From: an uncultured Lachnospiraceae bacterium
GTDB lineage: Bacteria > Bacillota > Clostridia > Lachnospirales > Lachnospiraceae
Direction: 5' to 3'
Length of the DNA stretch: 21,361 nucleotides
NCBI GenBank assembly: GCA_947178465.1
Contig: CAMWYL010000011.1
Coordinates: forward strand, 1 to 21,361
How positions within the stretch are numbered: the stretch's first letter is position 1; each line of letters begins with the position of its first letter. This document shows positions 12,922 to 19,421 of the stretch, piece by piece. The translations under genes were made by a program, and so were the position numbers. Below the pieces are notes generated by a model. It was not told where the DNA came from. It saw only the letters and a list, made by a program, of their open reading frames with translations, and made no database searches.

Positions 12922-14754
12922 ATGAGCAGACTTGAAATCCCTATACCGAACAAAGCACAGATTGTCGTCGAGCAGCTCTACAGAGACTTTGAGAGAAGGA
13001 TTGAAGCCAGCCCGTCGGGACTGTGCCCCATTGATATGTCAAAGGCGTTTCTGGAGCTTTGCCATGCCCAGACCTGCGGGAAATGCGTCCCGTGTCGGGT
13101 AGGCTTACGACAGTTAAAGAGAATGATATCGGATGTGCTGAATGGCAGAGCAACGATGGAAACCCTGGATGAGATGAAGGAAACAGCCATCTCGATTATG
13201 GAGACCGCAGACTGCGCAATCGGCTATGAAGCGGCAAATATGGTTTATAAGGGCCTGATTGGTTTTCATGATGAATATGTTGCACATATTGAGCTTGGCA
13301 GATGCCATTGCAATTACCAGCAGCCTGTTCCCTGTGTCTCTCTGTGTCCGGCGGGCGTGGACATTCCGGGCTACATAGCGCTTGTTTACGAGGGCAGGTA
13401 TCAGGATGCGATTCGACTGATTCGGAAGGATAATCCGTTCCCGACCACCTGCGGATTTATCTGCGAGCATCCATGCGAGGCGCGGTGCCGCAGAAATATG
13501 GTGGACGATGCGATTAATATTCGCGGCTTGAAGCGTATGGCGGCAGATTTGGCAGGAAAGGTAGCGCCGCCGCAGTGCCAGCCGTCCACGGGCAAGAAGG
13601 TTGCGATTGTCGGCGGAGGTCCGGGAGGATTAAGTACCGCGTATTATTTACAGCTGATGGGACATCAGGTCGTTGTCTATGAGATGCTTCCGAAGCTCGG
13701 CGGTATGCTTCGTTACGGAATCCCGAACTATCGGCTTCCCAAGGACAGGCTGGATGATGATATCAACGCCATTCTGGAGACCGGCGTTCAGGTAAAGCAC
13801 GGCCTTCGGATTGGGATTGACATAACGATAAACGAGCTGCGCGAGCAGTATGACGCAGTGCTTATCACGATTGGCGCAAGCTCTGACAAGAAGCTGGGCG
13901 TTGACGGCGAGGACGCGGAAGGCGTGATTTCAGCGGTTCAGTTCCTGCGCGATGTCGGCAAGGATGCGGCAATTGACTTGAAGGGTCAGGAGGTTTGCGT
14001 CATCGGCGGCGGCAACGTATCCATGGATGCCGTCCGTACCGCAGTGCGCCTTGGCGCAAAGAAGGTCAGCATTGTTTACCGCAGGCGTGTAGCGGATATG
14101 ACCGCGCTTCCCGATGAGATTGAGGGCGCGATTGCGGAGGGCGTGGAGGTAGCGACCCTGAAGGCACCGGTAAGGATAGAGACGGACGAGAATAACCATG
14201 TAAAGGGACTCCGGGTACAGCCGCAGATGATCAGTGCGATTAAGGACGGGCGTGCGAGCGTCAAGTCGACCGGGGAGCCGGAGCAGCTGATACCGTGCAC
14301 TACCATTATCGTCGCAATCGGTCAGGATATTGAGTCCAAGCATTTTGCGGATGCGGGCGTGCCGGTCAACAGGGGCGTTATCCAGACGGGAAGGCACGGC
14401 GGCTTTGACCTGCTGCCCGGTGTCTTTGCGGGCGGCGACTGCGCGACAGGGCCGGCAACGGTTATCAAGGCGATTGGCGCGGCGAAGGTCATTGCGGCAA
14501 ATATTGACGAATATCTGGGGTATCACCATGTTATTCAAAGTGAGGTGGAGGTACCCAATCCCAATATGGCGGACAGAGACCCGTGCGGGCGTGTTAATAT
14601 GACAGAGCGCGAGGCCTGCGAGCGAATCTGCGACTTTGAAGGGGTTGAAAAGCCTATGACAGAGGCCGAGTGTAAGCAGGAGGCATCCAGATGCCTGCGC
14701 TGTGACCACTTTGGATACGGAATATTTAAAGGAGGGCGTGCGACATTATGGTAA
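12922..14754 (+). CDS. NuoF-type Fe-S domain fused to a GltD/NfnB-like NAD(P)H flavoprotein
   Basis: The 610-residue protein is the likely electron-input subunit for the hydrogenase encoded next. Residues about 30-110 match the C-terminal [4Fe-4S] domain of NuoF/HydB: C52, C55, C58 in TCGKCVPCRVGL and C98 about 40 residues later. The FMN/NADH domain of NuoF is absent. Residues 125-610 are GltD/NfnB-like: Cys-rich Fe-S region (C138, C142, C177, C181, C185, C189), FAD-binding VGGGPGGLS (about 230-238), second dinucleotide site VIGGGNVSMD (360-369) with VYRRR (385-389), and VFAGGDCATGPATV (501-514). A terminal CLRC pair (591-594) may hold metal. It probably moves electrons between NAD(P)H and HydA, perhaps with ferredoxin. 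Bifurcation is possible but unproven. AAGGAGG is 6 bases before ATG, and the 3' end overlaps hydA by 7 bases. Confidence 0.85.
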   Translation: MSRLEIPIPNKAQIVVEQLYRDFERRIEASPSGLCPIDMSKAFLELCHAQTCGKCVPCRVGLRQLKRMISDVLNGRATMETLDEMKETAISIMETADCAIGYEAANMVYKGLIGFHDEYVAHIELGRCHCNYQQPVPCVSLCPAGVDIPGYIALVYEGRYQDAIRLIRKDNPFPTTCGFICEHPCEARCRRNMVDDAINIRGLKRMAADLAGKVAPPQCQPSTGKKVAIVGGGPGGLSTAYYLQLMGHQVVVYEMLPKLGGMLRYGIPNYRLPKDRLDDDINAILETGVQVKHGLRIGIDITINELREQYDAVLITIGASSDKKLGVDGEDAEGVISAVQFLRDVGKDAAIDLKGQEVCVIGGGNVSMDAVRTAVRLGAKKVSIVYRRRVADMTALPDEIEGAIAEGVEVATLKAPVRIETDENNHVKGLRVQPQMISAIKDGRASVKSTGEPEQLIPCTTIIVAIGQDIESKHFADAGVPVNRGVIQTGRHGGFDLLPGVFAGGDCATGPATVIKAIGAAKVIAANIDEYLGYHHVIQSEVEVPNPNMADRDPCGRVNMTEREACERICDFEGVEKPMTEAECKQEASRCLRCDHFGYGIFKGGRATLW

Positions 14755-16502
14755 AGCTTACAATTGACCGGAAAACAGTGGAAGTAGCAGAAGGCAGTAC
14801 GATTATGGATGCGGCGAACAGTGCGGGCATTCCGATACCAAAGCTCTGCTTCTTAAAGGATATCAACGAAATCGGTGCATGCCGCGTCTGTGTGGTGGAG
14901 ATAGAGGGCAAGGAAAAGCTGGTGACCTCCTGCAACAATCAGGTGGAGGAGGGGATGGTTGTCTATACCAACAGCCCGAAGGTGCGCAGGAATCGTAAAA
15001 AGACGGTGGAGATGATTCTCTCTCAGCACAACAGCAATTGTGTGACCTGTTCGCGCAACAGGAACTGTTCACTCCAGACGATTACACGAGACTTAAATAT
15101 TCTCGACGTGCCTTATGAGAGGGAGCTTCATCCGTTGCCGTGGAACAGGAACTTTCCGCTGATAAGGGATGCGGACAAGTGTATTAAGTGTATGCGCTGT
15201 ATACAGGTCTGTGACAAGATACAGGGCGTAAAGATCTGGGATGTCGAGGGAACCGGCTCGCGCACCGATGTCTATGTGTCGGGAAACCGCACGATTGAGG
15301 AGTCGGACTGTGTGCTGTGCGGCCAATGTATTACGCACTGCCCGGTCGGGGCGTTGCGTGAGCGCGACGATACGGAGAAGGCATGGTGGGCAATTGAAAA
15401 CAAGAAGAAGGTTACCGTTGTACAGGTTGCGCCTGCGGTTCGTACCGCGTGGGGGGAGGTGTTCGGCATTCCCCGCGAGGAGGCGACCATGGGACGGATT
15501 GCGGACGCGCTTAAACGAATCGGTTTTGATTATGTGTTTGACACGGTATTCTCCGCAGACCTTACGATTATGGAGGAAGGAAACGAGTTTATAGAGCGTT
15601 TTAAGAAGGGCGACACCAAGCAGATGCCGATGTTTACGTCCTGCTGTCCGGGATGGGTGCGTTTTGTGAAGTCGCAGTATCCGCACCTTACAGGACGGTT
15701 ATCGACAGCGAAGTCCCCGCAGCAGATGTTCGGCGCGGTGATGAAGAGTTATTTCGCAAAGAAAATCGGCGTTGCGCCGGAGGACATTGTGACCGTTTCC
15801 ATTATGCCGTGCGTCGCGAAGAAGGGGGAGAGCAACATGGAGCTTTTCTACGAGGAGTATGCGGGGCATGACGTGGACGTAGTGCTTACGACAAGGGAGC
15901 TGACACGGATGATACGAATGGCGCATATCGACCCGCTGACGCTGGAGGAGGTTCCATGCGATGAACTGATGGCGGACGGCACCGGCGCGGGTGTTATTTT
16001 CGGCACTACGGGCGGCGTGATGGAGGCTGCGCTGCGCTCCGCGTATTATCTGATGACCGGAACCAATCCTGACGCAGATGCCTTTCAGGCGGTGCGGAGC
16101 ACGCGGGAACAGCCTAAGTGGAAGGAGGCGTCGTTTGAGATTAACGGTGTGATGATTCAGACAGCGGTTGTAAACGGGCTTGCCAACACGCGGGAGCTGA
16201 TTGACGCCTTGGAGAACGGAGAGGTTCATTACGACTTTGTAGAGGTAATGGCATGTCCGGGCGGCTGCGTCGGCGGAGGCGGACAGCCGATTAAGGACGG
16301 TTTTGAGCTTGCGGGAACCCGCAGTGAGAACCTCAGAAGCCTGGACGAGAATGCAAAGATACGGTTTTCGCATGAAAATGCGGATGTACTGCGGCTGTAT
16401 GAAGAATTTTTGGAGAAGCCGCTTTCACATAAGTCGCACATGCTGTTACATACGGACCATCAGGCGTGGGAGATGCCTGCCTCAAAAGGAACAGGGGTAT
16501 AA
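14748..16502 (+). CDS. hydA: [FeFe] hydrogenase catalytic subunit, CpI-like
   Basis: The 584-residue enzyme reduces protons to H2 or oxidises H2 in the cytoplasm. Its cofactor ligands line up almost residue for residue with Clostridium pasteurianum CpI: [2Fe-2S] at C34, C45, C48, C62; His-ligated [4Fe-4S] at H94, C98, C101, C107; two ferredoxin-type [4Fe-4S] sites at C145/148/151/155 and C188/191/194/198. The H-cluster motifs are all present: L1 TSCCPGW (297-303), L2 MPCVAKK (353-359) and L3 MACPGGCVGGGGQP (501-514), giving C300, C355, C503 and C507 as ligands and C299 as proton relay. It should therefore be an active group A enzyme. GGAGG (14731-14735) precedes ATG by 12 bases, and translation is coupled to the flavoprotein gene. 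The maturases HydE, HydF and HydG are not in the window. Confidence 0.96.
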   Translation: MVKLTIDRKTVEVAEGSTIMDAANSAGIPIPKLCFLKDINEIGACRVCVVEIEGKEKLVTSCNNQVEEGMVVYTNSPKVRRNRKKTVEMILSQHNSNCVTCSRNRNCSLQTITRDLNILDVPYERELHPLPWNRNFPLIRDADKCIKCMRCIQVCDKIQGVKIWDVEGTGSRTDVYVSGNRTIEESDCVLCGQCITHCPVGALRERDDTEKAWWAIENKKKVTVVQVAPAVRTAWGEVFGIPREEATMGRIADALKRIGFDYVFDTVFSADLTIMEEGNEFIERFKKGDTKQMPMFTSCCPGWVRFVKSQYPHLTGRLSTAKSPQQMFGAVMKSYFAKKIGVAPEDIVTVSIMPCVAKKGESNMELFYEEYAGHDVDVVLTTRELTRMIRMAHIDPLTLEEVPCDELMADGTGAGVIFGTTGGVMEAALRSAYYLMTGTNPDADAFQAVRSTREQPKWKEASFEINGVMIQTAVVNGLANTRELIDALENGEVHYDFVEVMACPGGCVGGGGQPIKDGFELAGTRSENLRSLDENAKIRFSHENADVLRLYEEFLEKPLSHKSHMLLHTDHQAWEMPASKGTGV

Positions 16503-16555
16503 GAATGAAAGCTCATTCCTGTTTGTTTCGAGTATACGGATCGGATATTCAGATT

Positions 16556-16593
16556 ATCCCTGCGGAAGGAGTTCCTCCGCAGGGATATTTCCT
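16556..16593 (+). terminator. Terminator of the hydrogenase operon
   Basis: TATCCCTGCGGA (16556-16567) and TCCGCAGGGATA (16577-16588) are perfect 12-base arms around a 9-base loop, followed by TTTCC. It lies 53 bases after the hydA stop. Confidence 0.75.
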
Positions 16594-16644
16594 ATCAAAG
16601 CTTTGTATCTTTTTTGTCAGCAGGGATAATAGCGGGCTTTGACA

Positions 16645-16917
16645 TCAGTGCGCGCGCTCCTCAAGAAATTTTTTATCCTCGGTCCTGCCATCCGGACGGA
16701 CAGGCAGCACATTGTTTTCATAGGCCGTGAGATAAGGGATGAGATTATGGTTTTGAAAAATAAAGCCGGTCCGTTGTCTGCGGAATACCGTAAGCTGTTC
16801 CTCCGTCAGCTTTTCAATGTGTTTATTCTCCACCGTAACACTGTCGGAGGTCAGGGTATCCGGGCCGCCGAACATATTCAGCAGCGTGGATTATCCGCTG
16901 CCTGAAGTGCCGAGCAT
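16645..16917 (-). pseudogene. Fragment of a MacB/LolD-type ABC transporter ATPase, stop at the Walker A lysine
   Basis: Read on the minus strand from 16917, the frame gives MLGTSGSG, a TAA stop at 16893-16891, then STLLNMFGGPD and a further open stretch ending at TGA near 16645. This is the Walker A motif GTSGSGKST with its lysine codon replaced by a stop. Downstream are DSVTVENKHIEKLTEEQ and the Q-loop FIFQNHNLIPYLTAYEN, typical of ATPases that power MacB/FtsX-type peptide or antibiotic exporters. Missing are the roughly 30 residues before Walker A and everything after the Q-loop region (signature LSGGQ, Walker B). Truncated at both ends and interrupted, it cannot make a working ATPase. The 5' break lies next to the promoter of the plus-strand relB-like gene. 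Confidence 0.85.
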
Positions 16918-16918
16918 G

Positions 16919-16924
16919 TATAAT
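16919..16924 (+). promoter_or_regulatory. Consensus -10 box (TATAAT) before the relB-like gene
   Basis: TATAAT lies 26 bases before ATG 16950, at the junction with the ABC ATPase fragment. No good -35 is seen at 16-18 bases (CGCTGC at 17), so it may depend on an activator or be weak. Confidence 0.4.
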
Positions 16925-16949
16925 ATAATAAAAAGGGGTGATATCATAT

Positions 16950-17237
16950 ATGGCAACTACCAATATTAATGTACGTGTGGATTCGGCATTAAAACAGGAA
17001 GCAGAAGCTCTTTTTGAGGATTTGGGCTTAAATATGTCCTCTGCAATTAATATGTTCCTGCGTTCTGCTATTAATCATAACGGGATTCCATTTGAGGTAA
17101 AACGTTCGATACCAAACGCGGAAACCAAGGCGGCATTACGTGAATGTGAAGAGATGAAGAAGAATCCGGATAAGTATAAGCGTTATGATTCTTTTGATGA
17201 AATTTCAGATGAGTTCACAATTAACATTTGCAAATGA
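16950..17237 (+). CDS. relB: RelB/DinJ-family antitoxin
   Basis: The 95-residue protein starts ATTNINVRVDSALKQEAEALFEDLGLNMSSAINMFL, the ribbon-helix-helix DNA-binding domain of RelB/DinJ antitoxins. The beta strand NINVRVD pairs between monomers to bind DNA, and GLNMSSAINMFL is the second helix region. The C-terminal half (FEVKRSIPNAETKAALRECEEMKKNPDKYKRYDSFDEI) is the flexible toxin-wrapping tail. The usual partner would be a RelE/YafQ mRNA interferase, but none follows; a GNAT acetyltransferase starts 16 bases downstream. ATG 16950 is preferred to the in-frame GTG 16938, which lies within the AGGGGTG ribosome site. The gene looks intact and sits inside a cluster of minus-strand pseudogenes, so it was probably acquired there. 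Confidence 0.88.
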   Translation: MATTNINVRVDSALKQEAEALFEDLGLNMSSAINMFLRSAINHNGIPFEVKRSIPNAETKAALRECEEMKKNPDKYKRYDSFDEISDEFTINICK

Positions 17238-17253
17238 GGAGGGATCGGATACG

Positions 17254-17703
17254 ATGAAATACTGTTTCAAACGATTAGATGAAAGCGCAGCAGACTCTGT
17301 CAGAGAATTGTTTATCAGCGTTTTTACAAAAGAACCATGGAATGATGATTGGTCCGACGAAAATCAATTACAGCTATATATTCAGGATTTGATCGGACAA
17401 AATAATTCCCTGGCCTTTGGTCTGTATGACGATGGGGAGCTGATCGGCCTCTCCATGGGCCATATCAAGCATTGGTATACCGGTACGGAATACTGCATTG
17501 ATGAGCTGTGCATCCGTACTGCAAGGCAGGGAGAAGGAGTAGGTACGCTGTTTGTAAATGAAATAGAAAAGGCCTGCAGGGAGCTGGGCCTGACGCATAT
17601 TTTCCTGCTGACGGAAAACAATGTGCCGGCGTTTGCATTTTATCAAAAATGCGGTTTTTATCAGCTGGAAAATAACGTTGCATTTGCCAAAGAATTGGGT
17701 TGA
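17254..17703 (+). CDS. GNAT family N-acetyltransferase
   Basis: The 149-residue protein is a single GNAT domain that transfers acetyl from acetyl-CoA to an amine. The acetyl-CoA-binding motif A is IDELCIRTARQGEGVGTLFVNEIE (about 82-105), with RQGEGVG (91-97) as the pyrophosphate loop. Motif B is near FAFYQKCGF (127-135). PWNDDWSDENQ (29-39) resembles the substrate-side segment of small-molecule acetyltransferases, including some aminoglycoside ones. The substrate is unknown. GAGGAGGGAT (17235-17244) is the ribosome site. It follows the RelB-like gene by 16 bases with no terminator between, so the two are co-transcribed. Whether they form a toxin-antitoxin pair is an open question: known GNAT toxins (TacT type) pair with other ribbon-helix-helix antitoxins. 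Its stop is 3 bases from the converging kinase remnant. Confidence 0.85.
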   Translation: MKYCFKRLDESAADSVRELFISVFTKEPWNDDWSDENQLQLYIQDLIGQNNSLAFGLYDDGELIGLSMGHIKHWYTGTEYCIDELCIRTARQGEGVGTLFVNEIEKACRELGLTHIFLLTENNVPAFAFYQKCGFYQLENNVAFAKELG

Positions 17704-17706
17704 TGT

Positions 17707-17889
17707 TTATGAAATGGGAATTAATACTTTTAAAGTAATTTTTCCGTTCTCACACCTTGTAATCAGCTCTCCGCCGTATTTTTCGGCGGTCTTTTTCATA
17801 TTGGGAATGCCAAAGCCGTGGAGAACCCCGTCCTTCTTGGAAGTGTGGTTCTTATTTGAATGGCTTTCTTCCACGCAGTTATTTTCAAT
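17707..17889 (-). pseudogene. C-terminal fragment of a GHKL (AgrC/LytTR-partner) histidine kinase
   Basis: Minus-strand translation from about 17889 reads IENNCVEESHSNKN, then KDGVLHGFGIPNMKKTAEKYGGE and ends ITLKVLIPIS with TAA at 17709-17707. These are the last ~60 residues of the HATPase domain of GHKL kinases: the N-box side, the LHGxGIxNM G-box and the final strands. Everything upstream (sensor helices, His box) is missing. The 5' end runs straight into the response regulator remnant in a different frame, so the junction is a deletion scar. The intact 3' end suggests that the kinase was once full length here. Confidence 0.8.
17771..17796 (+). terminator. Terminator for the relB-GNAT transcript, formed by kinase-remnant sequence
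   Basis: On the plus strand CCGCCG (17771-17776) and CGGCGG (17784-17789) form a GC-only stem with a T-rich 7-base loop, followed by TCTTTTT (17790-17796). It lies 68 bases after the GNAT stop. On the minus strand the same bases encode AEKYGG of the kinase fragment. Confidence 0.6.
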
Positions 17890-18070
17890 CCATTTTTATA
17901 TCCGGAAATATTAAGTCATACTCCGCATTGTATTTCTGCAGCAGTTCGCTGCCATTGTGATAGACAAAAATGCAGAGCTCCCTGCCCGTATCGGCTTCAT
18001 ATCTCTTTAAGTTATCCTTTAATTTGTTTATCATTGTATCCTCGTCATCACAAATTGCTATTTTGAACAC
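17885..18070 (-). pseudogene. Truncated LytTR-type response regulator (receiver domain N-terminal half)
   Basis: From a GTG at 18070 the minus strand encodes MFKIAICDDEDTMINKLK with the acidic pocket D8/D9, a helix, FVYHNGSELLQKY, then YDLIFPDIKM ending in MD and TGA (17887-17885). This is the first ~60 residues of an AgrA/LytTR-family receiver domain, including the phospho-acceptor D57. The usual residue before it is Leu; here it is Pro. The rest of the receiver and the LytTR DNA-binding domain are missing, replaced by the kinase fragment. The product could not bind DNA. The order regulator then kinase on the minus strand is the usual operon order of these systems. Confidence 0.8.
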
Positions 18071-18262
18071 TTTTGTAATCTCTTTGCCGTCTGAAAACTT
18101 CGGTTCGCCTATGGGATTCTCCGCGCATAGTGTGCACGGCGTGCATAGCTGATATGATGTTATTATAATAAAACTTTATTTGATTCAAGATTTCGGAAAA
18201 TCAAACATACCCCTTTTTCTTTGGAATAAAACATTGTATTCTATAAGGAAAGGGGGAGTTTT
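18071..18262. other. Intergenic region between the response-regulator remnant and the DUF4422 gene
   Basis: This stretch is AT-rich. It holds a small dyad TGCAC-GGC-GTGCA (18133-18145) and the palindrome TTATTATAATAA (18160-18171), which offers a -10 in both directions. On the minus strand TTGAAT lies 15 bases from that TATAAT and could be the old promoter of the decayed two-component operon. No convincing -35 was found for the plus-strand DUF4422 gene, and no other gene is seen. Confidence 0.4.
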
Positions 18263-19384
18263 ATGTCAGTACGGATTTTTGCCATGACGCATAAGCGTTT
18301 TACCGTGCCGGATGACCCGATGTATGTTCCGCTTCATGTAGGGCATGCACAGGCGAAGGAGGATTTCGGATATCAGGGGGACGACACAGGGGACAATATC
18401 TCGCACTTAAACTGCTATTATGCGGAGCTTTCGGGCGTATATTGGGTGTGGAAAAACGTCCACGAGGCGGATTACGTGGGAATCTGCCATTATCGGCGGT
18501 TTCTTACCGGCGAGGACGGATATGTCTTTTCCGAGAAGGAATATGAGGCGCTGCTGCAGGAATATGACATTATTACGACAAAGCAGTTGGAGCTTCCGGG
18601 GTCCTATCACTATGGTTTCAGCGCCCATCACAACAGCGGGACGCTGGACGAGACCGGCAAGATCATAAAGGAGCTGTATCCGGAATACCATGATGCTTTT
18701 GTCCGGCTGGTCAATGGGAATAAAACCTATTTCGGAAATATTATGGTTGCGTCTAAGGCGCTTTTTGACGAATATGCCGCATGGCTGTTTGCGATTCTTT
18801 TTGAACTGCAGAAGCGGACGGATCTGACCTTTGCGGACGACTATCACAGGAGGGTATTTGGGTTTATCTCGGAATTCCTGCTGTATGTCTGGGTGACGGT
18901 GCGGGGGCTGCGGGCGTATGAGTGCCGTGTGGCCATTATCGGGGAAAAGACGGAGACAAGGGAAATCAAGGAGAAAATGGCAGTCTTTTTCCGAAACGGG
19001 GACGCACGCGGGGCGAAGGATTATTTTGCCGAATGCCTGAAGGTGCGGCCCGATGTCCTGATGGAGGCGTCGGACATTACCGGTGAGTGTAAGCTATGCC
19101 TGCAGGCGGTGTCTACGGCGAATCTGGAGCTGGATGCCTATGGACACAGCTTCCTGGAACGGCTGCGAGAGTATGATGAGATTATCCGGTTTTTCAGGGG
19201 AATCAATGATACAGCGATGAAAATCGTAAAAGGCGGCGCGGACGGACAGAGCGTGGATTGGCTGAAACAGAATCAGGTGAGTGGTATTGCGTTGCGGGCG
19301 GCGGTGCGCATTCATGCGCCGAATGACAAGGTGTTACAACAGGCGTATCGGGCAGCAGAGCAGATATGCGTGGATAAGCTTTAG
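18263..19384 (+). CDS. DUF4422 domain glycosyltransferase-like protein
   Basis: Residues about 3-230 match the DUF4422 domain, found in glycosyltransferases of capsule and exopolysaccharide clusters: RIFAMTHKRFTVPDD, MYVPLHVGHAQAKEDFGYQGDDTGDNIS, the acceptor-side LSGVYWVWKN, and ADYVGICHYRRFL. FGNIMVASKALFDEYAAWLF and RVFGFISEFLLYVW also fit the family. The C-terminal ~140 residues (about 235-373) are helical and not recognised. There is no signal peptide or membrane helix, so it acts at the cytoplasmic face. GGGGGAG (18252-18258) precedes ATG 18263 by 4 bases. A GH35 gene follows 37 bases later, suggesting an operon that handles galactose-containing glycans, although no other polysaccharide genes are in view. 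The sugar donor and acceptor are unknown. Confidence 0.85.
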   Translation: MSVRIFAMTHKRFTVPDDPMYVPLHVGHAQAKEDFGYQGDDTGDNISHLNCYYAELSGVYWVWKNVHEADYVGICHYRRFLTGEDGYVFSEKEYEALLQEYDIITTKQLELPGSYHYGFSAHHNSGTLDETGKIIKELYPEYHDAFVRLVNGNKTYFGNIMVASKALFDEYAAWLFAILFELQKRTDLTFADDYHRRVFGFISEFLLYVWVTVRGLRAYECRVAIIGEKTETREIKEKMAVFFRNGDARGAKDYFAECLKVRPDVLMEASDITGECKLCLQAVSTANLELDAYGHSFLERLREYDEIIRFFRGINDTAMKIVKGGADGQSVDWLKQNQVSGIALRAAVRIHAPNDKVLQQAYRAAEQICVDKL

Positions 19385-19421
19385 AGACAGATTGTACAAT
19401 TATTGTGATGGAGGCTGTATT

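Noticed and set aside
13930..14709. 259-codon minus-strand open frame
   Set aside because: It is a shadow of the flavoprotein gene, whose Fe-S, FAD and NAD(P) motifs are all on the plus strand.
16639..16905. Plus-strand 88-codon frame
   Set aside because: It is the antisense of the ABC ATPase fragment, whose minus-strand reading gives recognisable Walker A and Q-loop sequence.
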